The notes beneath the pieces are model-generated. The model made no database searches and was not told where the DNA came from. It saw only the letters and a list, made by a program, of their open reading frames with translations. The position numbers were made by a program, and so were the translations under genes. Below, in pieces: positions 25,004 through 33,305 of a stretch of 37,178 nt of DNA; the stretch's first letter is position 1; every line of letters starts with the position of its first letter. Source of the stretch: Paenibacillus sabuli. GTDB taxonomy: Bacteria > Bacillota > Bacilli > Paenibacillales > Paenibacillaceae. The stretch covers positions 1 to 37,178 of the forward strand of contig NZ_JACXIZ010000060.1 of the NCBI RefSeq assembly GCF_014705605.1, written 5' to 3'.

Positions 25004-26056
25004 TTACTCCGGGGACAGAGCCGCCAGCACATCGTCCACTTTTTTGATGTACGCGACAGGTCCAAAGGTCATCCAATGATCCAGGCTAACGGCATGCACC
25101 TGGCCGTTCTGCACCGCCGGAAGACTCTTCCACAAGCCACCTGACATCACCTCTTCCGCCAACTCCTTACCGCCTTCATCATAGGTGATGAACAGATGAT
25201 CGGCATCGATCTGCGGAATGACCTCTTGCGAGATGACGGCCATACTCGCTTCGCCCCAGGCCAGTTCTTTCACAATAGCCGGTGGGTTCAGCCCCAGATC
25301 GGTATACAACACATTGCCGACATAGCCGCCCGGACCGCCATAGAGCCGAATTTCCTTGTCGCTGCGCACACGCACCAGCGCAACCGTCTCATCGCCAAGC
25401 ACCGTTGCCAGTTGCGCCTTGGCCGCTTCTACCTTGGCATCGTAGTCGGCGAGCACCCGCTCGGCCTCCGCTTCCTTGCCGAGCAGATCGCCGACCGTTC
25501 GCAGCGCATCCCGCCATTGATTGGGCGCCTCCTCGCCGAATACATAGGTCGGCGCGATCTTGGCGAAGCTCTCGTACTTGCCGTCCATTGCGTAATTCGG
25601 GAATGCGAGCAGGATGAGATCCGGCTGAGCCTCCAATGCCACTTCGAAATCAACCGCGCTCGAATCGAGCTTCGGCAGATCGCCAATCTCAGGCTGCAGA
25701 TAGTTTAGAAAGAAAGAACCGATGACGGTCTGTGTGATCGGCTTGATCCCCAAGGCGACCAAATAATCCTCCATATAAAGCGCAATGACCCGCTGCGGCT
25801 CCTGCTCAAGCGTCGTTGTGCCAAAGTCATGCTCGAACGTGCGCGGCCAGTTGACCGCTTGCTCCCCTTCCTTCTGCTCCGCCGTCTCCTGTTCGGCACC
25901 CGATTCGTTGGCCCCGGCAGTCGCCTCTCCGTTCTGCGACGTCGTCTCGCTCCCCTTTTCTCGAGTGTCCGAACCGCAGGCGGCCACCAAGAGCGTCATC
26001 ACCACGATCAAGCTCAGAACAAACCCTCGACGCGCGACCCATGATGTCATTTGCAT
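25004..26056 (-). CDS. Iron-siderophore binding lipoprotein 2
   Basis: 350 residues from ATG 26056 (GAGGAG 8 nt upstream). The signal peptide ends in LVAAC (Cys27), followed by a Glu/Gln/Ala-rich linker to about residue 68. The FecB/FhuD-type fold shows QRVIALYMEDYLVALGIKP, QPDLILLAFPNY and IAPTYVFGEE. Late motifs are IDADHLF and DHWMTFGP. It resembles the C-terminal domain of regulator 2 (26163-27878) along the full length, including DADHLF, WMTFG and ETVALVR. A Fur box lies 19-37 nt upstream. There is no dedicated permease gene, so it may share the FecCD-like pair of lipoprotein 1 or another system. Confidence 0.93.
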   Translation of the reverse strand: MQMTSWVARRGFVLSLIVVMTLLVAACGSDTREKGSETTSQNGEATAGANESGAEQETAEQKEGEQAVNWPRTFEHDFGTTTLEQEPQRVIALYMEDYLVALGIKPITQTVIGSFFLNYLQPEIGDLPKLDSSAVDFEVALEAQPDLILLAFPNYAMDGKYESFAKIAPTYVFGEEAPNQWRDALRTVGDLLGKEAEAERVLADYDAKVEAAKAQLATVLGDETVALVRVRSDKEIRLYGGPGGYVGNVLYTDLGLNPPAIVKELAWGEASMAVISQEVIPQIDADHLFITYDEGGKELAEEVMSGGLWKSLPAVQNGQVHAVSLDHWMTFGPVAYIKKVDDVLAALSPE

Positions 26057-26074
26057 ACGTGCATCTCCTCATTT

Positions 26075-26093
26075 GATAAAGATTATCATTTTC
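26075..26093. promoter_or_regulatory. Fur box upstream of siderophore-binding lipoprotein 2
   Basis: On the minus strand the site reads GAAAATGATAATCTTTATC, a 17/19 match to the Fur consensus. It equals the 22518-22536 site base for base, but in the opposite orientation relative to the gene it controls. Confidence 0.85.
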
Positions 26094-26162
26094 ATTAAGG
26101 ATTCTAACACAAGCATGCCGAGGGCTTCCATACGGAAATGTCCGAATTCATTTATAGAATTG

Positions 26163-27878
26163 TCACAACAGCGCCTGCAGCACGTGCTCAATCTTGCATT
26201 CATGCGCAATCAAACCGAAGGTCATCCATACGTCGGTCGTCCCCCTGTATACGCGCTGCGCGCGCACGGCAGGCAGTCTATTCCATAGGTCGCTGCTCAT
26301 CGTACGCTGCGCAAGCGCCTGCTGCGATGCATCGACAACAAGAAAGAGATGATCCGCATCCAGCTCTGCCAGCAACTCCGGAGCAATCGGCACAACCGGC
26401 TCTCGACCTGCCCGCTCCCACTCGTGCAGCAAGCGGGGCTTCGCCAAACCGAGGTCGTCATAGAGTACAGGCGATATATAATTGTCGTGCCCGCTATACA
26501 AGCATAGCCCGTCCCTAAAATGAAAACGTACCAGCGCCACTGTCTCCATGCCGACCTTACGGGCAAGCGCGGCACGAGCCTGCTTGACCTTACGCTCGTA
26601 GTGGTCGATCGCCCGCTGCGCCTGTGTCTCTCGGCCGATCAGTTCGCCCAGATTATACAACGTAGAACGCCAGTCGCCATCGGCGCGTTGGAACACGACA
26701 GTTGGTGCGATAGCCGCAAAACGTTCATACTGTCCGCCACTTGCGAAGGAGGGAAAGCCGAGCACGATCATATCCGGACTGGCGCTCCGTAGCAATTGAT
26801 AATCGATTTGTCTCACATCGAGCTTAACCACATCTGTCAGATAAGGCGCCAGATACGTCTGTTCATAACCGCCCAGGGCATACTGAACCACCGGCTTGAT
26901 GCCGAGCACAGTCAAATAATCTTCCAAAAACAGGCCGGCGATACGCAGCGGCTTCGGCTGCGCCGTGCAAGTCTCGCCATGCGGGCGCAGTCCGCGGCGC
27001 AAAATACTCGTCAGCGCAGCCGAACTCGCCAGCTGACGACTCCGGCTGCGCTGCGCATAGGCCGAGGGCGAGAGCCCGGTCACCTGCTTGAAACGACTGC
27101 TGAAATAAAACTCGCTGTTATACCCAACCGACTGCGCAATCAGACGAAGCGGGCGGTCCGTCTCGATCAGCAGCCGCTTGGCATGCGCGATGCGAATATC
27201 GGCGAGCCTGTCCATTGGGCTCTTGCCTGTTCGCTTGCGAAAGAGCGAAGAGTAGTAGCCGGGGCTCATCCCGGCGATTGCAGCCAATTGCTCCCGTGTC
27301 ATCGGCCGACCATAGTCCTGCTCCATCGCTGCGATTGTCCGCTCGATCGCGCTTGCCGCTACCTCGCGAGCATCCGCATCCTCCGCTCCTTGCCGCTGCA
27401 CGCTGGGCCAGATCTGTTCCAGCAGCTCGAGGAAGAGTCTTTGCTGCCGCAGTTGCAGGCATGCTTCCGATTCCTGCTCCAGCAGGAGTAGCGCATCCAC
27501 CAGTTCATCTACTGCCGATGACGCCTCACAGCGAAAGATCACGCCGCCGCTTGCAAGCAGCTCGCATCCGGCAGCTCGGCCAGGCCTAACAGCCTCCACC
27601 GGCCAAATGACGCGGAACGCCGCTTCGAAGCCATGCAGACCGTCGCCGCGCCGGGTTCGCAACCGATAATCCGTCCCGGGTGCAAGCAGGATGCCGTCTC
27701 CCGCTTGCACGGTATGCCGGGCGCCATCTATATCGGCCGAACCGCTTCCTTCCCGTACGTAGAATAACGTATAATGCGCATCACGCCGCATGCTCTCCGC
27801 TACTGGGCCTATATTCCGAAGCTCCAGCAGCAAATACGTATGGCGCGCGCCAGCTTCCGCTCGCCTCCCTGCTTTCAT
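26163..27878 (-). CDS. AraC-type regulator fused to a siderophore-binding domain (regulator 2)
   Basis: 571 residues from ATG 27878; GGAGGAG is 12 nt upstream, rather far, and GTG at 27890 is in frame but too close to it. Residues 10-110 are a cupin-like N-domain (YTLFYVREGSG, GDGILLAPGTDYRL). Residues 180-278 are the double-HTH AraC domain ending SVGYNSEFYFSSRFKQVTGLSPSAY, and 300-571 are a binding domain. That last domain aligns without large gaps to lipoprotein 2 encoded next to it (EDYLxxLGIKP, KLD, PDxIxLxFP, IAPTxVF, DADHLF, WMTFG). It is therefore a matched sensor for the same ligand. Same strand as, and upstream of, lipoprotein 2. Confidence 0.91.
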   Translation of the reverse strand: MKAGRRAEAGARHTYLLLELRNIGPVAESMRRDAHYTLFYVREGSGSADIDGARHTVQAGDGILLAPGTDYRLRTRRGDGLHGFEAAFRVIWPVEAVRPGRAAGCELLASGGVIFRCEASSAVDELVDALLLLEQESEACLQLRQQRLFLELLEQIWPSVQRQGAEDADAREVAASAIERTIAAMEQDYGRPMTREQLAAIAGMSPGYYSSLFRKRTGKSPMDRLADIRIAHAKRLLIETDRPLRLIAQSVGYNSEFYFSSRFKQVTGLSPSAYAQRSRSRQLASSAALTSILRRGLRPHGETCTAQPKPLRIAGLFLEDYLTVLGIKPVVQYALGGYEQTYLAPYLTDVVKLDVRQIDYQLLRSASPDMIVLGFPSFASGGQYERFAAIAPTVVFQRADGDWRSTLYNLGELIGRETQAQRAIDHYERKVKQARAALARKVGMETVALVRFHFRDGLCLYSGHDNYISPVLYDDLGLAKPRLLHEWERAGREPVVPIAPELLAELDADHLFLVVDASQQALAQRTMSSDLWNRLPAVRAQRVYRGTTDVWMTFGLIAHECKIEHVLQALL

Positions 27879-27960
27879 GACAGCTTCCACTCCTCCGATT
27901 GCGAATCTACCTTTACGATAGCATGCCGCAGCGCAAACGGCCATATCTCTCGTCTAATCC

Positions 27961-27973
27961 GTCCGTTTCGGAC
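27961..27973. promoter_or_regulatory. Inverted repeat in the divergent regulator 2 / lipoprotein 3 gap
   Basis: GTCCG-TTT-CGGAC is a perfect 5-bp inverted repeat. A further GGTCCG occurs at about 28000. The gap between these divergent genes is about 200 nt, so it may be a regulator binding site for either gene. No stronger evidence. Confidence 0.3.
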
Positions 27974-28017
27974 TCCTATTCGAAGAAACGCAATAAAATG
28001 GTCCGAATCATCCGTTG

Positions 28018-28046
28018 TTGCCAAGTCAAATAGAAACTACTATGAT
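28018..28046 (+). promoter_or_regulatory. Sigma-A promoter of the lipoprotein 3 - regulator 3 operon
   Basis: -35 TTGCCA (28018-28023), 17-nt spacer, -10 TATGAT (28041-28046). The Fur box overlaps the -10 box, as expected for iron repression. Confidence 0.72.
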
Positions 28047-28062
28047 AGTGATAATCATTCTT
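28044..28062. promoter_or_regulatory. Fur box upstream of siderophore-binding lipoprotein 3
   Basis: GATAGTGATAATCATTCTT matches the 19-bp Fur consensus at 16 positions and overlaps the -10 box of the promoter. Confidence 0.8.
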
Positions 28063-28080
28063 ATTCAATGGAGGAAACCT

Positions 28081-29073
28081 ATGATTCACGCTTTATATCA
28101 CAGGCTTCGGCTTACCTTTGTGCTGCTGGCCCTGCTGTTGATTGCCGCCGGGTGCAGTCATGTCGACTCCGACGGACTCTCCCGCTCTACGATTGATACA
28201 GCGCCGGTCGAACCCGCAACCCGGGCAGGCAACAACGACGAGCCGGTGTCCCAATTGCGAATATTTACCGATTCCACGGGCAGGGAAGTCGAGGTGCCCG
28301 TAGATCCGCAACGCATTATCGCACTGGAATATACCGGTTACCTGCACGTGCTCGGCGTCAAGCCGATCGCCACAGCGCCGCGCTTTTTTAAGTCGCCGTT
28401 CCTGGAGTTGATGGACGGAGTCGAGAATATCGGCTATCCGGCCGATCTGGAAAAAATGCTGGCACTCGAGCCCGAACTGATCATCGCGGCGGACTATCTC
28501 ACACCCGAGCAAGTGGAATCTTATTCCAAAATTGCCCCGGTCGTACTGCTGAAATGGGTGGAAACCGACAATCTGAATCGTCTCGAAGCTGTGGCCGAAC
28601 TATTGGATCGGCACAAGCAGGCGGACGCCTGGCTCGCCTCTTACCAACAACTCGTGCAGGACACACGAGATTCCTTGGCCGACACGATCGCTCCCGGCGA
28701 AACGGCTTCGATATTCTACGCATGGGGCACATCCGTCAACCTCCTGGCACCACAGGTCATCTCCACTTTGTATGCCGATATCGGCTTTGAACCGTCCGAA
28801 AAAATGAAGGCGCGCATGGAGGCGAATCCCGAGTTCGCAGCGGAGACGATCTCCCGGGAAATCATCGGTGAATACGCCGCAGATCGCATGTTCATCATCG
28901 CCGAGGGCGCGCTCGGTGAAGAACTGATCGAGGAATTGAAGCACAGCGTGCTGCAGACGTTGCCTGCCTTTAAAGAAGACCGTGTCTATGCGCTCGATCC
29001 GAACTGGTACAGCTTCGAGCCGGTCCTGATGGAATGGCAGCTGCGCGATATCGTCAAGGTATTGAAGCCGTAA
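28081..29073 (+). CDS. Iron-siderophore binding lipoprotein 3
   Basis: 330 residues from ATG 28081, with GGAGG 6 nt upstream; a longer reading frame from 28015 would run through the promoter and Fur box. The signal peptide ends IAAGC (Cys25). The linker is short. The FecB/FhuD-type fold shows QRIIALEYTGYLHVLGVKP, PELIIAADYLTPEQV, and IAPVVLLKW. It closely resembles the C-terminal domain of regulator 3 encoded 15 nt downstream. No permease or ATPase gene is adjacent, so it must use components encoded elsewhere. First gene of a two-gene operon controlled by a Fur box. Confidence 0.93.
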   Translation: MIHALYHRLRLTFVLLALLLIAAGCSHVDSDGLSRSTIDTAPVEPATRAGNNDEPVSQLRIFTDSTGREVEVPVDPQRIIALEYTGYLHVLGVKPIATAPRFFKSPFLELMDGVENIGYPADLEKMLALEPELIIAADYLTPEQVESYSKIAPVVLLKWVETDNLNRLEAVAELLDRHKQADAWLASYQQLVQDTRDSLADTIAPGETASIFYAWGTSVNLLAPQVISTLYADIGFEPSEKMKARMEANPEFAAETISREIIGEYAADRMFIIAEGALGEELIEELKHSVLQTLPAFKEDRVYALDPNWYSFEPVLMEWQLRDIVKVLKP

Positions 29074-29088
29074 CGGAGGGGAAGAAGG

Positions 29089-30708
29089 ATGCAAGACGAA
29101 CATCGACGCGACGAGCCTGCTGATTACCCGATCTACCGACTAAGGCGCACATCGCATAGGGTCATGCTCGGCAAGCGCTCAGACGTCATCGGGCCGATCA
29201 CGTGTTATCGCTTGGTGGTATGGGAGGCCGGATGCGGACAATTGCAGTGGAATGCGCGAACATACCGCATCGGCGGCTGCGGCGGAAGCGGCGTCTTCCT
29301 CATTCCGCCGTCCGCCCTGCTCAAGCTCGAGGTTAAGGAGGGACAGGTGCTGCGCGTGGGCATCATTGGCTTCGATGCGCTCGGCATGGCCGAATCCGAA
29401 TCGCTAGCCGCCCAATGCGAGGGCTGCAATGAGTCTCCGCCCGTAATCGAACCAATCTCGGAGCTGCTGGCGCTTCATCGCGATACGAACAGCACCTGTC
29501 CGGTATTGCGATTGGAGCGGCATGTCCGGTTCGAACAGCTGTTGCTTGCCATATTGCGGCACAACACTCCTTCGCCGCATCGGCCGCGCACCATTCGCAA
29601 GCTGGTCGAACAGACGCTCGATACGATCCATGGTTCCGATCGGCGCGAACACCTCTCGGTACAAGCACTCGCAGACGCCTGCAGCATCAGCGCGCGACAC
29701 TACACGCGGATCTTCACCGCACTGGCTGGCGAGTCGCCGCTTGCTTACTGGACCGGTCTTCGGATCAGGCGCTCGATCCGGGAACTTGTGCGCTCTGGCG
29801 GACAATTGGCCGGGGCAGCGCAGCAGGCCGGATATGGGGATACAGATTCCTATAGCCGGCGCTTCAAGGACAGGCTCGGCATTTCGCCCGCGCGCTATTG
29901 GAAGCGCTGGAGCAGGTCGCCCCGTATTGTAGCGCTTCAATGCGCCGGCGACCTGCTGGCGCTTGGCATCGAGCCGGTCGCCATGATGACCAACGGCTTG
30001 TCGAGACTGGCGCGATACTGCACCACACACAACATTCCCATGCTGGACCGTCTCGCTCCTGCTGCATTGTTCGAACGAATTGCGACGCGATATCCGGATC
30101 TGATCGTTGCGGGCGATTATCTGAATCCTCGGTTGCGCGAGCTGCTCTCGACTATTGCGCCCACTCTTGATATGAAGTGGAGCGGCGCCAGTCCGCTGTA
30201 CCATCTGGATCTGCTTGCGCAGCTTCTTGGCAGAGAGCTGCAGCTCGAGCAGTGGCGGCTTCGCTATGCCGCCAAACGGGAGCAAGCCGTCCAAAAACAC
30301 ACCGCACTTCTGCTCGAAGCACACGCACAATCCGCCGCCGTCTATTACCTGTGGATGGACCAGATCCGTGTCTATTTCCCTGCTCTATTTCCAACTTTTT
30401 ATAAGGTCCTGGGTTATGCCGAGCCGACCTGGGTCCACCAATGGAAGCCGTCCGGGCACGCAACGGCCTCGACTACGGTCGATTCCGACAGCTTCCCCGC
30501 ATTCACAGCCGACCGCATCTTCGCCATTATTCAGGACGACTGCGCGCGGGCGACCTTCCGTCGCTTGCAACGGCGCTACCAGCACATCATCCCGGCGCTG
30601 TCGCAGGGGAGGTGCCGCGTGCTTGATCCGGACTGGCACAGTGTCGACGCGACTTCACTCGCCTGGCAGCTGGATGTGCTGGATGCTTGGCCGTCGGAAG
30701 AGCGCTAA
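29089..30708 (+). CDS. AraC-type regulator fused to a siderophore-binding domain (regulator 3)
   Basis: 539 residues. ATG 29089 is preceded by GGAGGGGAAGAAGG. The N-terminal 160 residues are a cupin-like domain less obvious than in the other two regulators. Residues 170-280 hold the AraC double HTH (ending AGYGDTDSYSRRFKDRLGISPARYW), and 283-539 the binding domain. That domain shares with lipoprotein 3 the segments (A/G)DYLxP, TIAPxxxxKW-like, ADR(M/I)F, LDPxW and WQL at corresponding places. Being co-transcribed with its lookalike receptor from a Fur-box promoter, it is likely a self-amplifying siderophore sensor. No signal peptide. Confidence 0.9.
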   Translation: MQDEHRRDEPADYPIYRLRRTSHRVMLGKRSDVIGPITCYRLVVWEAGCGQLQWNARTYRIGGCGGSGVFLIPPSALLKLEVKEGQVLRVGIIGFDALGMAESESLAAQCEGCNESPPVIEPISELLALHRDTNSTCPVLRLERHVRFEQLLLAILRHNTPSPHRPRTIRKLVEQTLDTIHGSDRREHLSVQALADACSISARHYTRIFTALAGESPLAYWTGLRIRRSIRELVRSGGQLAGAAQQAGYGDTDSYSRRFKDRLGISPARYWKRWSRSPRIVALQCAGDLLALGIEPVAMMTNGLSRLARYCTTHNIPMLDRLAPAALFERIATRYPDLIVAGDYLNPRLRELLSTIAPTLDMKWSGASPLYHLDLLAQLLGRELQLEQWRLRYAAKREQAVQKHTALLLEAHAQSAAVYYLWMDQIRVYFPALFPTFYKVLGYAEPTWVHQWKPSGHATASTTVDSDSFPAFTADRIFAIIQDDCARATFRRLQRRYQHIIPALSQGRCRVLDPDWHSVDATSLAWQLDVLDAWPSEER

Positions 30709-30730
30709 CGCTCTGCGATCAGCCCCAACA

Positions 30731-30769
30731 AGGGGCAGCGCCTCGCTTTTTCAGCGTGGCGCTGCCCCT
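30731..30769. terminator. Hairpin between convergent regulator 3 and metE (possible bidirectional terminator)
   Basis: AGGGGCAGCGCC (30731-30742) pairs with GGCGCTGCCCCT (30758-30769) in a 12-bp perfect stem. The 15-nt loop can form a further CGCT/AGCG helix. It lies between two convergent genes. No T run follows on either side, so termination is a guess from position. Confidence 0.45.
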
Positions 30770-30852
30770 CTGCGAAGCCAGGCTGCACGGTTGAAGAACG
30801 CCTTTGCCCGCGCTGTCATGCTTCATTGCTTCATTGCAGCGTGCTCCATAGC

Positions 30853-33150
30853 TTACCGGCTCGGCGTCTTCGCCGCATACCGCTCGCGCAGTTGCCGCGT
30901 CGCCGTCACCATGTTGCGCAGCGCCTCGACCGTCTCCTCGCGCTTGCGCGTCTTGAGCCCGCAATCGGGATTGATCCAGAATTGTTCGGGCGCCAGCACG
31001 CGCAATGCACGCTCGATCATCCCCGTCATCTCGCTGACCGCCGGCACCCGCGGGCTGTGGATGTCATAGACGCCGAGTCCGATGCCCTTGTCATATGTCC
31101 CGTCCTCGAAGCTGCTGATCAGCTCGCCGTGGCTGCGCGATGTCTCGATCGAGATCACATCGGCATCCAGTGCGCTGATGGCGTCAATGATGTCCTGGAA
31201 CTCGCTGTAGCACATATGCGTATGGATCTGCGTTTCGTTGCGCACCGTGCAGGTGGACAGGCGGAAGGCCTTGACCGCCCACTCCAGGTAGGCCGCCCAC
31301 TTGTCCCGCTTGAGCGGCAGCCCTTCACGCAGCGCGGGCTCGTCGACCTGGATCATGCCGATGCCGGCGGCCTCCAGCGCCTCCACCTCCTGCCGCAGCG
31401 CCAGCGCGATCTGATAGGCGACTTGCTCGCGCGTCAGATCGTCCCGGACGAACGACCAGTTCAGGATCGTCACCGGCCCCGTCAGCATGCCTTTGACCGG
31501 CGCGTCCGTGAGCGACTGCGCATAGACCGTCTCCGCTACCGTCATCGGCGCGAGGAACTCGACGTCGCCGTAGATGATCGGCGGCTTGACGCAGCGCGAG
31601 CCGTACGACTGCACCCAGCCGCCCGCCGTGAATGCGAATCCGCCCAGCTTCTCTCCGAAAAACTCAACCATGTCGGTGCGTTCGAACTCGCCATGCACGT
31701 ACACGTCCAGCCCCAGCTCGGCCTGGATGTCGATCCATTCGCGAATCTGCTCTTGTACGAACGCTTCGTACCGCGCGTCGTCCCACTCGCCCTTGCGCCA
31801 CTTCAGACGGGCGCTGCGCACCTCCGGCGTCTGCGGGAAGCTGCCGATCGTCGTCGTCGGCAGCAGCGGCAGCTGCCAGCGCGCCTCCTGCGCCGCCCGC
31901 CGCGTCTGCACATCCCCGGCCCGGGAGGCCGGCTGCGCGACCAGCTCGGCGGTCATGCGCTGCACCGGCTCGCGGCGACGGGACGGCGATTGCTGCAGCG
32001 CCTCCCTGGCCCGCTCTGCCGCCGCCAGCTCGCCCGCGACCGCCGCCGCGCCCTCGCGGCCGATCCGTGCCAGCAGCGCGAGCTCCTCCAGCTTCTCTTC
32101 GGCAAAGGCCAGCGCCTCGCGCAGCGTAGCGTCCAGCCGCTGCTCGCCGGCCGCGCGCACCGGCACGTGCAGCAGGCTATTGGACGGCTGCACGAGGATG
32201 CGCTCCGGCGCGACCTGCTCGCCGAGCTCCGTCAGCAGCGCCGATTGTCGCGCCAGATCGGCGCGCCAGATGCCGCGACCGTCGATGACGCCTGCGCCGA
32301 GCACCTTGTCCGCCGGGAAGCCGTGCTTGCGCAGCGCAGCGCGATTCGCGCCGCCATCATGCACGAAGTCCAGGCCGATGCCGTGCACCGGCAGACCGAC
32401 AACCGCCTCGTACGCGTCCACCGCTTCGAAGTAAGTCTGCACGAGCAGTTGAATGCCGGGCGCCTCCAGGGTCAGATACGCATAGATGCGATGGACCTGC
32501 GCCAGCTCCTCCTCGGACAGCGTCGTCGTCAGGATCGGCTCGTCCAGTTGCACCCACCTCACGCCCTCCGCCTGCAGTTCGCGCAGCACCTGGGCGTACA
32601 GCGGCAGTAGCCGATCGATCCAGCCTGTCAGTTGATCGGGCGCATAGCCCTTGGCCAGCTTCAGATACGTGAACAGCCCGACCAGGACCGGCCGCCCCTC
32701 GATGCCCAGCTCATCCTTCGCCTCGCGGTAGGCCTCGAGCGGACGATTGCGCGTCAGCCGCGGCTCCGCGGCCTCATTCAGCTCCGGCACGATGTAGTGG
32801 TAGTTCGTATTGAACCACTTCGTCATCTCGCTGGCAGCCGCCTCCTTGCTGCCCCGGGCCACTGCATAGTACACGTCCAGTCCCGGTTCGCCGCCCGTAT
32901 GGCCGAATCTGTCCGGGATGAGGCCGAGCATCGCCGTCGTATCCAGCACGTGATCATAGTACGTGAAGTCTCCGACCGGGATGACGTCGATCCCTTTCTC
33001 CCGTTGGCGCTGCAGATTGCCGAGCCGGATCGCCTTCAGCTCCGCATGCAGCGCCGCCTCATCCAGTTTGCCGGCCCAATACGCCTCCAGTGCCTTCTTC
33101 CATTCCCGATTCCCGCCGATGCGGGGATAGCCCAGATTGCCGCTTTTCAT
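30853..33150 (-). CDS. metE: Cobalamin-independent methionine synthase
   Basis: 765 residues, full length. It transfers the methyl group from 5-methyltetrahydropteroyltri-glutamate to homocysteine, the last step of methionine synthesis, in the cytoplasm. The zinc ligands are readable: His645 and Cys647 in IHTHMCYSEF, Glu669 in SIETSRSHGE and Cys730 in INPDCGLKTR, each four residues after the E. coli positions as I know them. The N-terminal half is the usual degenerate barrel, beginning NLGYPRIGGNREWKKALE. AAGGAG lies 9 nt before ATG. The LysR-type gene upstream on the same strand probably regulates it; no S-box or T-box leader is visible. Confidence 0.97.
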   Translation of the reverse strand: MKSGNLGYPRIGGNREWKKALEAYWAGKLDEAALHAELKAIRLGNLQRQREKGIDVIPVGDFTYYDHVLDTTAMLGLIPDRFGHTGGEPGLDVYYAVARGSKEAAASEMTKWFNTNYHYIVPELNEAAEPRLTRNRPLEAYREAKDELGIEGRPVLVGLFTYLKLAKGYAPDQLTGWIDRLLPLYAQVLRELQAEGVRWVQLDEPILTTTLSEEELAQVHRIYAYLTLEAPGIQLLVQTYFEAVDAYEAVVGLPVHGIGLDFVHDGGANRAALRKHGFPADKVLGAGVIDGRGIWRADLARQSALLTELGEQVAPERILVQPSNSLLHVPVRAAGEQRLDATLREALAFAEEKLEELALLARIGREGAAAVAGELAAAERAREALQQSPSRRREPVQRMTAELVAQPASRAGDVQTRRAAQEARWQLPLLPTTTIGSFPQTPEVRSARLKWRKGEWDDARYEAFVQEQIREWIDIQAELGLDVYVHGEFERTDMVEFFGEKLGGFAFTAGGWVQSYGSRCVKPPIIYGDVEFLAPMTVAETVYAQSLTDAPVKGMLTGPVTILNWSFVRDDLTREQVAYQIALALRQEVEALEAAGIGMIQVDEPALREGLPLKRDKWAAYLEWAVKAFRLSTCTVRNETQIHTHMCYSEFQDIIDAISALDADVISIETSRSHGELISSFEDGTYDKGIGLGVYDIHSPRVPAVSEMTGMIERALRVLAPEQFWINPDCGLKTRKREETVEALRNMVTATRQLRERYAAKTPSR

Positions 33151-33242
33151 GTGTGCACGCTCCTTCTCTTCCCTTGTGGTTCGCTAAGTAGAAGATAGCA
33201 CAGCACGCCGCGGTGGACGTAACACCCATTTGCTATGGCCCA

Positions 33243-33261
33243 TTATCAGGAATCGATATAA
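33243..33261. promoter_or_regulatory. Candidate LysR-type box TTAT-N11-ATAA
   Basis: An interrupted dyad of the T-N11-A type used by LysR regulators, within the 155-nt gap between the LysR-type gene and metE. No convincing -10/-35 pair was found nearby. Confidence 0.4.
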
Positions 33262-33305
33262 CAAGAACCTTACCCATATAACGCCAGCCTCCGGGCTCAG
33301 CGTGA

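Noticed and set aside
33151-33305. T-box or S-box riboswitch upstream of metE
   Set aside because: A GGGTGTTACG...CCACCGCGG stretch recalls the T-box sequence, but it does not match the consensus, no terminator/antiterminator pair is present and the leader is too short for the specifier stem. No S-box core was seen.
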